In this document: piece by piece, positions 1-7,713 of the stretch
Numbering within the stretch: position 1 is the first letter of the stretch
Layout: each line of letters begins with the position of its first letter
Source: Paenibacillus aceris
GTDB taxonomy: Bacteria > Bacillota > Bacilli > Paenibacillales > NBRC-103111
DNA: 64,000 bases
NCBI RefSeq assembly: GCF_017874035.1
Contig: NZ_JAGGKV010000012.1
Span: 170,316 to 234,315 of the forward strand
Direction of reading: 5' to 3'
Program-made: the position numbers and the translations under genes
The notes under the pieces: generated by a model
Seen by the model: the letters and a program-made list of their open reading frames with translations, nothing else
Told to the model about the DNA's origin: nothing
Database searches by the model: none

Positions 1-2
1 TA

Positions 3-677
3 TATGACATAAAATATCTACCTTATCCATCTATGCTGATACCTTTAACTAAATTTTTTGCCACTGACAGGGCAATGGGGGATACTTTTTCGGATAAACA
101 ACGTACCAAAATTGTAAAATGGTTTTGGTCAGTAGGTTTTTCAAAACGTTACTCTAATGCGATTGATAACAAAATTCCTAGAGATATTGAAGATATGGAT
201 AAGTTGAGACATGATGAAAATGCTAGTGTATTTAGTTATGCTGTTAATTTGAACAAAGACTTTTTCAAGGAAAATCGTTTTAATACTACTACAGTAGCCA
301 CTAAAACATTTATTACTTTTCTGGCAAATCAAAGCCCTAAATCGTTCATATCTGGTAGCGATATTGATTTGGATGTAAAACTTAGAATTGCATATACTAC
401 TGAGTTTCATCATATATTTCCACAAAAGCATTTGGAAAGAAAAGGTGTAGATAAAGGTGAAATAAATATGTTAACTAATTTTTGTTTTCTTTCAAAGGCT
501 GATAATATAAAAATTAAGGATAAAGACCCTAAAGAATATAAACAACTGATTGAGCAACCTGAATTGGTATTAGAGCATGCTGTATGTCCTCCCAATAGCT
601 TTGATTTAAGTTATGAAGAGTTTGTAGAAAAACGAAATAAATTGCTTATGGAAAAGGTGCAAAAGCTATTATCATAG
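3..677 (+). CDS. C-terminal part of a DUF262/DUF1524 (GmrSD-type) protein, cut by the window edge
   Basis: The reading frame is open from the first bases, so the first ATG at 33 is probably internal and the gene starts outside the window. The visible 214+ residues contain EFHHIFPQKHL near residue 130, the His-rich HNH-like signature of the DUF1524 domain found at the C-terminus of GmrSD/DUF262 proteins. These are type IV-like restriction systems that act against modified phage DNA. The sequence is strongly AT-rich compared with the genes to the right, and a strong terminator follows. It probably belongs to an accessory or defence island whose remainder lies to the left. The N-terminal DUF262 NTPase is not visible, so the family name rests on the C-terminal motif only. 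Confidence 0.7.
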   Translation, partial: YDIKYLPYPSMLIPLTKFFATDRAMGDTFSDKQRTKIVKWFWSVGFSKRYSNAIDNKIPRDIEDMDKLRHDENASVFSYAVNLNKDFFKENRFNTTTVATKTFITFLANQSPKSFISGSDIDLDVKLRIAYTTEFHHIFPQKHLERKGVDKGEINMLTNFCFLSKADNIKIKDKDPKEYKQLIEQPELVLEHAVCPPNSFDLSYEEFVEKRNKLLMEKVQKLLS

Positions 678-698
678 CCTTATCACATAAATATAATT

Positions 699-748
699 AA
701 AATCTTTTTCTCGATTATACTTATTGTATAAGAGAAAAAGATTTTTTT
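699..748 (+). terminator. Rho-independent terminator after the DUF1524 gene
   Basis: A long hairpin has AATCTTTTTCTC pairing with GAGAAAAAGATT. It continues inward through TTATAC/GTATAA and is followed by a run of T. It lies about 20 bases after the stop codon. Confidence 0.8.
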
Positions 749-844
749 ATTATTAAACTAACTCAATCTTTAGATTATGAAATAAACCTTGTGGTAGATC
801 GTACTTTGTGCTTAGAAACATTACGGTTAACCGTTATCACAAGT

Positions 845-916
845 AGTGGCTAGTTAGATTTATTATGCTTATTGCCAAGAAATTAAAATTTGATGTAGGT
901 ACACTAACTAGTCACT
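845..916. repeat. Imperfect inverted repeat at the island/core boundary
   Basis: AGTGGCTAGTTAG at 845-857 and CTAACTAGTCACT at 904-916 pair at 12 of 13 positions around a 46-base loop. A perfect palindrome ACGGTTAACCGT lies just upstream (823-834). No gene was found in 757-932. The site lies between the AT-rich restriction gene and the groEL remnant, so a recombination-site role is possible but unproved. Confidence 0.45.
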
Positions 917-932
917 TTAATTTTTGACTGGT

Positions 933-1052
933 ATGGCTAAGATCTCTCAATACCGCGGCATCTCCGTACGTATCGTAAATGAGGTAGAAAACGTGAATCG
1001 TATCGTGTACGACATCACGTCCAAAACGCCAGCTACCATTGAGTGGGAATAG
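933..1052 (+). CDS. Small ORF of 39 residues, function unknown
   Basis: The ORF begins ATG GCT AAG and ends in TAG. The product starts MAKISQYRGISVRIVNEVEN and ends PATIEWE, a soluble mixed-charge peptide. Its base composition resembles the core genome rather than the AT-rich gene to its left. There is no clear Shine-Dalgarno sequence, and an in-frame stop lies 15 bases upstream, so it may be a real small protein or a remnant of a longer one. It lies 230 bases before the groEL fragment. I do not recognise the family. Confidence 0.4.
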   Translation: MAKISQYRGISVRIVNEVENVNRIVYDITSKTPATIEWE

Positions 1053-1282
1053 ATTAAACTGAATAACCATAAACTCTCTTTCAGTTGTATTAGTAAGTCG
1101 ATGATTGGGAGTTTTTTTGTCTGAAATTAGTAAGTTGTTAGAGGAAAATAGGTAAGCTTCGAAGAGAGTATTTACATAAAGCAACCACCACTTTATAATG
1201 TGTTTGTAAGCCTGATTGCAAGAAGTAGTCATTGCTCTGAATTCGTTATTAATAATAGTGACAAATATGCCCTGAAAGCCAA

Positions 1283-1450
1283 GCTGGTATCGTTGACCCT
1301 GCGAAAGTAACGCGTTCCGCTCTTCAAAACGCAGCATCCGTAGCAGCTATGTTCTTGACTACTGAAGCGGTTATCGCTGACAAACCAGAAAAAGACAAAC
1401 CAGGCATGCCTGATATGGGCGGAATGGGTGGAATGGGCGGCATGATGTAA
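1283..1450 (+). pseudogene. groEL: 3' remnant of groEL (last 55 codons)
   Basis: This frame encodes the C-terminal end of the 60-kDa chaperonin. It starts AGIVDPAKVTRSALQNAASV and ends with the typical GGM-rich tail GGMGGMGGMM followed by TAA. Full GroEL is about 540 residues, so roughly nine tenths of the gene is missing here. The in-frame sequence upstream stops resembling GroEL within a few codons. The reading frame of the remnant is perfect, which suggests either a recent duplication or truncation, or a 3'-end copy left by an integrating element. An intact groEL must exist elsewhere because the gene is essential. Confidence 0.8.
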
Positions 1451-1527
1451 GAAAGGCCGAAAAGCCTTTTACATCAAGCTCAGACCATCACGATTGCCCA
1501 TTGCGGGTAACCATGGTTTGATTGATT

Positions 1528-1571
1528 AGAAGCTTCTCATGAGTTCATCGAACTTGTGGGAAGCTTCTTTG
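1528..1571 (+). terminator. Hairpin terminator after the groEL remnant
   Basis: AGAAGCTTC at 1528-1536 pairs with GAAGCTTCT at 1560-1568. The intervening bases extend the stem imperfectly (GAGTTC/GAACTT). A short T stretch follows. This is probably the original groEL operon terminator. Confidence 0.6.
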
Positions 1572-1660
1572 GTCATTGTCTTAGTTGTATTTCTTAGTTG
1601 CATTTATTAGTTGCATGACAATAGACATTCTTGTTCTATCGTCCTAGTTTAAAGGCAAGG

Positions 1661-1703
1661 AAAAAGCCCGGGAATGCTTTATGCTTTCCAACGGGCTTTT
1701 TGT
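1661..1703. terminator. Bidirectional terminator
   Basis: AAAAAGCCCG at 1661-1670 pairs with CGGGCTTTTT at 1692-1701. A-tract and T-tract flank the stem, so it can stop transcription from either side. It separates the groEL remnant from the minus-strand small genes to its right. Confidence 0.8.
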
Positions 1704-1766
1704 TTGTCCGGTGCTCACGGTAGCGGAGATATTTTACCATCAAGCCCCAAACGCACCTATTGTATA

Positions 1767-1970
1767 TTACTTGATTTGAATGAAGTTCGAGGCCGTTTCT
1801 TCATAAAAAATAAATCCATATAATGACTTGCCCTGGGCGTATCCATTCGACTTGATATTGACGGTAGGACTTTCATTACCCCAATCAAGACTACTCCATG
1901 TACACACAATTCCTGCACCAAAAAGAAACATGATTGCTAAAGCAATAGCATTATTCTTTTTCAATGTCAT
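1767..1970 (-). CDS. Small exported or membrane-anchored protein, 67 aa
   Basis: The product begins MTLKKNNAIALAIMFLFGAG: a short basic head followed by a hydrophobic segment of about 17 residues, typical of a signal anchor or signal peptide. The remaining 45 residues are polar and aromatic. A GGGG sequence lies just ahead of the ATG. It sits 57 bases downstream of another small minus-strand ORF with a good ribosome site, so the two may form an operon. No family is recognised. An overlapping plus-strand ORF (1828-2025) was judged to be its shadow. Confidence 0.5.
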   Translation of the reverse strand: MTLKKNNAIALAIMFLFGAGIVCTWSSLDWGNESPTVNIKSNGYAQGKSLYGFIFYEETASNFIQIK

Positions 1971-2027
1971 TTCCCCAGTACACTCTACATCGGCTGCAGG
2001 ATTTGCTTTTGATGAGTTCGCTTAACA

Positions 2028-2153
2028 TTATTTTAACAGTTGTTTGGGCCGATTCCAATATTTCACCCAAATGTCATATTCATCATCACGATAAAATCGT
2101 ATACCAATTAATTTAAGCGGGGTCCAAAATTCTTTGAAATAATAACTTGGCAT
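2028..2153 (-). CDS. Small basic aromatic protein, 41 aa
   Basis: ATG at 2153 is preceded by AGGAGA at a suitable distance, and the frame runs 41 codons to TAA. The product begins MPSYYFKEFWTPLKLIGIRF and ends PKQLLK. It is rich in Tyr, Phe, Trp and Lys and has no signal sequence. The aromatic, basic composition could suit membrane-surface or nucleic-acid binding, but no function can be assigned. It is placed directly upstream of the small exported protein on the same strand. Confidence 0.5.
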   Translation of the reverse strand: MPSYYFKEFWTPLKLIGIRFYRDDEYDIWVKYWNRPKQLLK

Positions 2154-2305
2154 AGTAGTATTCTCCTGTTATGAATAGTTAATTATACCTATTATGCAGG
2201 ATTTTCAAAGGGAATGATGTTGGATTTTGACGAAAAAAATATAAAGTTTTCTTTATAATTACGTGTGTCGTAATGTGAGAAGAGCATAGCCCTGTTGCAA
2301 GAGCA

Positions 2306-2526
2306 GCGATGTTTTACATCGCTACATATGCTCCGCCGCAGCGCTCACGTGCAGTAACGATGCTTCTCATCGTTACAGGTGAGAAAAGGCCAGACTGCCT
2401 GGCCTTTTTCGTCATGTAGCAATGTTTTACATCGCTACAGATGCTCCGCCGCGGCGCTCACGTACTGCAACGATGTTTCTCATCGTTACAGGTGAGAAAA
2501 GGCCAGACTGTCTGGCCTTTTTCGTC
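2306..2526 (+). repeat. Two tandem 113-bp units, each with three hairpins
   Basis: Unit 1 is 2306-2413 and unit 2 is 2419-2526, offset by 113 bases with few differences. Each unit holds a GCRATG-TTTTA-CATCGC hairpin, a second hairpin GTAACGATG-CTTCT-CATCGTTAC (or a one-base variant), and a terminator-like stem AAAAGGCCAG/CTGGCCTTTTT. No convincing ORF covers it. The units look like a duplicated non-coding module. Confidence 0.75.
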
Positions 2527-2577
2527 TGTGACTTATTTGGAGACATGAGACAAAGCCAAATTGGCGGCACCCCTGAT

Positions 2578-2758
2578 GGGGGAACTACCGGGCGCTATTT
2601 GAACTAAACAGGCTCATTGATGCGGCTTGGGGGAACTAGAGGGCCTTATCTGACCTAACAGCCCTACTTTTGAGCCCAATTCGTTGAAATAGCGGATCAT
2701 AGTTCCTCATCCACTGCACAAGTGTCGAGTTTTTGGGAAATAGCGGATCATAGTTCCC
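2578..2758. repeat. Cluster of a dispersed intergenic repeat (GGAACTA...GCTATTT)
   Basis: Four related copies are visible. Two read forward (2578-2605 with GGAACTACCGGGCGCTATTT, and 2629-2655). Two read in reverse (2685-2705 and 2737-2758, GAAATAGCGGATCATAGTTCC). The same element recurs at 40705-40836. It is intergenic and lies next to the 3' end of the diguanylate cyclase gene. Confidence 0.65.
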
Positions 2759-2808
2759 GCTTGTCGGCTAGACGGATGGCTGCAAAGCGCATAACCACCT
2801 ACCTCGTC

Positions 2809-5800
2809 TCACCACATTTCCCAAGCTGCAATCACCTTATTCTTCCCCGTCCGCTTTGCCGTAATTTCGGCTGTGTCCGCCTGCTCAATAAGCTGCTCAA
2901 TCGAGCTTGGCTTGCACAACTCCAGGGAGGATACGCCTACGCTGACGGTGATGTTGTACGGACGCCCGTAGGCGAACTCTTTCTCAATCTCGCCCCGCAG
3001 CTGATGGGCAATCTTCAGAGCTTCTTTGCCGTCCGTTTTCGGTAAAATAAGAATGAGCTCCTCGCCCCCATATCGGCCTGCGATGTCACTCTTCCTCAAA
3101 TTAAACCGGAAAATATCGGCGATTTCCCGCAGTACCCGGTCCCCTTCGGGATGTCCGAACTCGTTGACTCTCCGGAAATTATCGACATCGATCATGATGA
3201 CCGATAGGTCCAGTTGATAGCGGCTGGCAAGCTCGAACTCTTCTCTCAGTTTCTCCATGAAATAGCCCCGCAAGTAAAATCCGGTGAGGTTATCAATAAC
3301 CATTTCTCGATGCAGAAGCACGTTGATGATATGCGGTTTGATGAAAGAAAGGAAGTGCTCCATATGCTGCTGTTTGGTTTTGGTCATGCCGTCGACATGA
3401 ACCTGTAAGGTAATTGCTTGATCGCCCCGCTGAAACAGTGTGAAGCTGAGCGCGCAGCTGTATTCGCTTCGTGCCTGGTAGGCAATCAATTCGTCATGAT
3501 CGCGCAGACCGGAGGCCGTGACGAAAACCTTTTGCTTATAGTGCAGAAGCTTGTACGTGATCGAAAGCTGGATGACCGGAAAGTAGTCGAACAGCGCTTT
3601 GGTCAGTCTTTGCATGGTCGTGGATAGATCCAACGTTTCGGTCACTTGCTCGCTGAGCTCGATAATAATTTGCAGATCCAAGGAAAGCAGCAGCCATTGT
3701 TCACGGTCAGCAGTCATTTGCTGAACATACTCGTCGTGCAGAATGGTAGGGGAGGCCGGCACATAGGCAGGAGCAATCACTCTTTCCATGCAGGCAGTCA
3801 GAAACGGCCGCCACGTTTCCTTTTGAATCATCTGATAGCCGTTTAAGGCTCTCCGCAAATACAGCATGGCATGTTGGATATCGCCCTCGGACATGGACTT
3901 TTCTGCTGAAAGTCTGTAATAATCAGGCCAAAAGACGTCATAGGCGTATCGTTTCAAATAGGCTTCGAAATGGTCGAACCATGCCTCCAATTTCTCCGAG
4001 CGAAGCTCGAGCAGGAGGGGAAGCATCTCCCGGTATGCCCAGCCTGCATATAGCCCCGAGTTGTTTCTGGATATAAATTGCTCAAAGAGTTTGCAGGCTT
4101 GTTCGGCATCGCCTAGACTCGTTTGACGCAGAGCTTCAAGGAAAATAGCATGGTTCTCATTCTCGAGAGAGTCGGGAAGATGAACCGGTTGGTGCCTGCG
4201 AAAAGCGGCGTAGCCTCGGAACACGGACAATAAGGAGAGACTCCAATCCGTAATCTGCTGCTCAATCAGGCTGGACTCCAACTGCTGAAACAGCGTCCAT
4301 TCTTCCCATTCCAGCGCGAATAAGAGCTGATTGGTCAAATAGTTTTCCGCCAAATCCTTGCGTCTTAGCAAGTCGACCTGCAAAACCCGTTCTTTATGAT
4401 ACAAGTAACTGGCAATATCGCCTTGATTCAAGGAAAGCTCCATCGCGTTCAGATGCCCGACTTGTTCCTTAATGGTGTATCCGGAACGCTTGGCGCCTTC
4501 AATTCCACGATAGACATACGTATTGATGATCTTATTGTTGCTCTGATAGGAATAAATGTCGTAAAGGCGCAGCATCAGATCTGTATGCGGTGAGGAGTCT
4601 AGAAGCGGCTCCAGCTTAGCAGTAATCGATAAGGCCCATTCCTCGGTTTCCGGAAAATGAATCAGCATATTGATGGTATAGTAATTTGTAATTTCGGCAA
4701 AATGACGCAGGGTAAGCAAATGGCGCTTAGGGTACACCACCTCGGTATAAAAAACATGCAGTCTATGCATTTCTTCATCTTGCAGCGGAAAACAGAGGTT
4801 GCTGGTATTGAGCAAAAATGCTGCCCTCACCCGATCCGCCAGCTGCTGGCTCTCGTCCAAAATAAAGGGAAAGAGCTCTTCTCGCAGTTGATAGACATCC
4901 AGGTCATTTTGAATCATGCGGATATACAGCCAACCAAAGCGATCGGAAATTCTTCCTGTCCGTTCATAGACGGTTAAAGCTAATTTTTCCGACAGCGCAA
5001 ACTGATTGAGCAGATGATGCATGCGGCTGAGCAGCCGATCCAGGAAGACAAGGTAGGGCCTTTCCAGTTTTTCGTATAAATATTTGATGCGCTCTAATAA
5101 TTCGGCCTTTTGGCTGTAGGAAAGCAAGGAGCGAATCTGTCTGTAATATTTTAAAAGTAAATAATATTCGACCTTGTACTCCCCGGCTTGGCAGGACAGA
5201 GAAATAAGCTGAGGCAGCGCAAATGGACGAAACCGATATAGATATTTCAGTGCGGTTTGGTAGTATGTCGCAAGCTCGCTCTCAGACAGCCGCCCCAGCG
5301 CCAAATTGGCGATGTCGCTCGAAATAAATAGACTGTCATTGCGGCTGATATGAATAAGGCCGATTTCTGCAAGTTTGGCTACCGAAAGCAGAATATTCCC
5401 AGAATCCAGCCGATTCGCGGTAAAAAGCGATACTAAGTTGATGGGCATTGGCAAACAGCACAAGAGTCTCAGGAGCTCCTCTTCTTTCTTATCCAAAAGA
5501 GCGATACGCTTTGCAAACAAATGAAGGGGGTTCAGCTTCTGATGATCCAGGTGAAATCCGGCTGTTTTTTGCCAACCGTTTCGTGTAAGCCCAATGCTAT
5601 GGGACTCAATGAGCTCCTCCAAAATGATCCTTAAGTGGCTAGTGTTAACCTCATTTTCGTACAACCAAATTTTCAACTCGCTCACTAAAGCTTTATCCGC
5701 TCGTCCGAATTGTGAAGCGAGCAATCGCTCATAAATGGCCGGATCGGAGTGAAGAATTTCAAGCGTTTGAAAAGTTACCGCCTTAAATTGGGTTGGCACA

Positions 5801-6966
5801 CAGCTCCCGCTGAAAATGAAATGCAGGCACTTCATCTCATGCCCGTGCTCCCTCCAAAAATTCAACAAAATGAGCTGTGAATCCTCATCAAAGTGCTCGC
5901 AGTTTTCAAAAGTGAAAACAAAGTTTTGAATCGGGAACAGCGGAATCACCGACGAGAAAAATTGATGCAGCCACTCCGTCAGCAAATACAGGATGTCGTC
6001 GCCTTCATAGTGTTTTTTGAGCAGTTGATCAAATTTCCTAGCCAGGTTGCGCAGCATCGTTACGGACTCAGGCAGGATATCGTAGGCTCGGTGCAGCGTT
6101 CTTGAGACTACTTCGCGCAAGGTAGAGTACGGCAGCTCCTGCGAGATGATTTTGAAGTAATACCCTTTTTCAATGACCTCATTAATGTACTGCGCATATA
6201 AATCGAAACGAATAGCCTCATCTTCACAGATGAGACCTAGCAGACGATCTTCATTGGACTTCAAAAAAACGCGAAAAAGCTCCTGCTGTTCATGTGAGAG
6301 AGGAGAAGCAGATGGGTGAAGCAAATTTGATCTTATTTGGATAGCCGTATTCGGCTGTGATTTAACAGGAAGATGCAGGCTGGCACGAAGGGAAGCTGCA
6401 ATTTCATCAGCGAATAGAAACGTTTCCGGCTTGGTACGGAGCCGCTCGGATAAAGGCTGCAAAGCAGCAGGGACAACGTCATACATGAAATCCAGCAGCA
6501 AATGAATAGATTCAAAATCCGCGATACGAGATAAAAGAAACCTCCGTGCATAGCGTGGAAATAAACGGTATGGATAATCCGTCAGTAAGTGATTGATAAA
6601 CTCAATGGCGGATGGGAATGGTTGGACATCAAGAAGAATAGCTTTCGTTTTTGGATGAAAAAACAGCATGTCGGGCAGCAAAAAGCCCATAAAGAACTGC
6701 TTATCATGCAGGAATGTGAGCGCTTCACAAATAGAGATAAGCAGCTTTCCTTTGGCCTCGTCACTCAGTTGTTTGTGATCCAATTGCGATAAGGGGATGA
6801 AGCCCTCGGGTAATGAGGGAAGCTGAACAATCAGATTTCCTTCAACGAGGTTCCAGCCTGTCGGCTGACGAAAAAAATCACCTTTAGCCGCTTCTGTCCA
6901 AGCAGTCAGGCGGCTTTCAATTTGTTTATAGTGAAAGTAGTGCCATAGCTTATGACTAAAATGCAT
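2809..6966 (-). CDS. Large diguanylate cyclase with degenerate kinase-like and ATPase-like N-terminal modules
   Basis: This 1385-residue protein ends in a GGDEF domain (about 1225-1385) with an intact active-site GGEEL at 1300-1304. An RKSD inhibitory-site motif (RxxD) lies five residues before it, so it should make cyclic di-GMP with product feedback. The N-terminus (about 1-200) resembles a Ser/Thr protein-kinase fold, but the catalytic HRD and DFG motifs are replaced (FMGFLLPD and LDVQ near 92-115). A STAND/AAA-like region follows, with a Walker-B-like stretch near 355-375 and no recognisable P-loop. A long helical TPR-like region comes next, then a GAF-like segment (about 1060-1210). The overall order matches kinase-AAA-GAF sensory proteins. 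The proposed start (ATG at 6966) has no strong ribosome site. Confidence 0.8.
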   Translation of the reverse strand: MHFSHKLWHYFHYKQIESRLTAWTEAAKGDFFRQPTGWNLVEGNLIVQLPSLPEGFIPLSQLDHKQLSDEAKGKLLISICEALTFLHDKQFFMGFLLPDMLFFHPKTKAILLDVQPFPSAIEFINHLLTDYPYRLFPRYARRFLLSRIADFESIHLLLDFMYDVVPAALQPLSERLRTKPETFLFADEIAASLRASLHLPVKSQPNTAIQIRSNLLHPSASPLSHEQQELFRVFLKSNEDRLLGLICEDEAIRFDLYAQYINEVIEKGYYFKIISQELPYSTLREVVSRTLHRAYDILPESVTMLRNLARKFDQLLKKHYEGDDILYLLTEWLHQFFSSVIPLFPIQNFVFTFENCEHFDEDSQLILLNFWREHGHEMKCLHFIFSGSCVPTQFKAVTFQTLEILHSDPAIYERLLASQFGRADKALVSELKIWLYENEVNTSHLRIILEELIESHSIGLTRNGWQKTAGFHLDHQKLNPLHLFAKRIALLDKKEEELLRLLCCLPMPINLVSLFTANRLDSGNILLSVAKLAEIGLIHISRNDSLFISSDIANLALGRLSESELATYYQTALKYLYRFRPFALPQLISLSCQAGEYKVEYYLLLKYYRQIRSLLSYSQKAELLERIKYLYEKLERPYLVFLDRLLSRMHHLLNQFALSEKLALTVYERTGRISDRFGWLYIRMIQNDLDVYQLREELFPFILDESQQLADRVRAAFLLNTSNLCFPLQDEEMHRLHVFYTEVVYPKRHLLTLRHFAEITNYYTINMLIHFPETEEWALSITAKLEPLLDSSPHTDLMLRLYDIYSYQSNNKIINTYVYRGIEGAKRSGYTIKEQVGHLNAMELSLNQGDIASYLYHKERVLQVDLLRRKDLAENYLTNQLLFALEWEEWTLFQQLESSLIEQQITDWSLSLLSVFRGYAAFRRHQPVHLPDSLENENHAIFLEALRQTSLGDAEQACKLFEQFISRNNSGLYAGWAYREMLPLLLELRSEKLEAWFDHFEAYLKRYAYDVFWPDYYRLSAEKSMSEGDIQHAMLYLRRALNGYQMIQKETWRPFLTACMERVIAPAYVPASPTILHDEYVQQMTADREQWLLLSLDLQIIIELSEQVTETLDLSTTMQRLTKALFDYFPVIQLSITYKLLHYKQKVFVTASGLRDHDELIAYQARSEYSCALSFTLFQRGDQAITLQVHVDGMTKTKQQHMEHFLSFIKPHIINVLLHREMVIDNLTGFYLRGYFMEKLREEFELASRYQLDLSVIMIDVDNFRRVNEFGHPEGDRVLREIADIFRFNLRKSDIAGRYGGEELILILPKTDGKEALKIAHQLRGEIEKEFAYGRPYNITVSVGVSSLELCKPSSIEQLIEQADTAEITAKRTGKNKVIAAWEMW

Positions 6967-7344
6967 TTCTGAATATTCAAAAGTGTGAGAGTAAGTTAGA
7001 TGTCGAGTATCCGGATAGGTGCTTTGAATTGTAGTATTTATCTTACTCCCTCTCCTTCTAAAGTATAAGATTCTGTATGCAAGGGATGGGATGATTCCAT
7101 CAATGTGGACTAGTCATTCAATTGTATCAAAAATAAGCCGTAAATGGGAGACACAATGCTGAAAATTCAAACGAAACAGCGCCTTCCTTGAGTCAGGACT
7201 GCCTGGCTATTGCTTGCCCGCTTGGACATCTACCTGCTTGGCTATATAATTTAGCCTAATTATTTGAAAACTAGGCATTGGTACATTCCTCGGACTAGGC
7301 ATAGACGTATACTAACACAAACCTAAAGAGGAGTTGACTTATCA
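6967..7344. other. Intergenic region between divergent genes
   Basis: I see no ORF, RNA gene or strong hairpin here. It must hold the promoters of the diguanylate cyclase (leftward) and the coat protein (rightward). An AAAGAGGAG ribosome site at the right end serves the coat gene. Confidence 0.5.
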
Positions 7345-7599
7345 ATGGCTTTCCAACCGAACCAACCTGGCCAAGGAAAACAATTTCAGTGTCCGCCTGC
7401 TGACCCTATAATGACGAGTCCAGAAAGAGTTGTTAGAGATTTCTATCACCCGCAAAAAGTTCAAGTTATCCATCCCATTCAAATCGTAAACAGACATCAC
7501 TGTGTACCTGTCTATGAGCATGTGTACACTTGTGAAGAGACCGATGAGTATTGCGGCACTCACCCGCATCCGCACCAAGGCATGCTGCGCGACAAATAA
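7345..7599 (+). CDS. CotD-like spore coat protein, 84 aa
   Basis: The product starts MAFQPNQPGQGKQFQCPPAD and is rich in His, Pro, Tyr and Cys. It contains HPIQIVNRHHCVPVYEHVYT in the middle and HPHPHQG near the end. This His-rich pattern with short HP repeats is typical of CotD-family inner coat proteins of Bacillales spores. A strong AAAGAGGAG ribosome site precedes the ATG. It stands alone with its own terminator, so it is probably transcribed by a sporulation sigma factor in the mother cell. Low-complexity composition makes the family call moderate rather than firm. Confidence 0.65.
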   Translation: MAFQPNQPGQGKQFQCPPADPIMTSPERVVRDFYHPQKVQVIHPIQIVNRHHCVPVYEHVYTCEETDEYCGTHPHPHQGMLRDK

Positions 7600-7605
7600 G
7601 CGTGA

Positions 7606-7650
7606 CACCCTAGTCTGAATCTGCGAAGATTCCAGCTAGGGTTTTTTTAT
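7606..7650 (+). terminator. Terminator of the coat protein gene
   Basis: ACCCTAG and CTAGGGT enclose an inner stem GAATCT/AGATTC, followed by seven T. Confidence 0.85.
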
Positions 7651-7713
7651 CGATGGGATGCCTTTTCCTGTATAATGGAGGGATAGCTTTTTAAGAGTGG
7701 TGGAGGATCAAAG

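Noticed and set aside
912..1337. Minus-strand ORF of 141 codons
   Set aside because: It runs antisense across both the groEL remnant and the small plus-strand ORF and has no family pattern.
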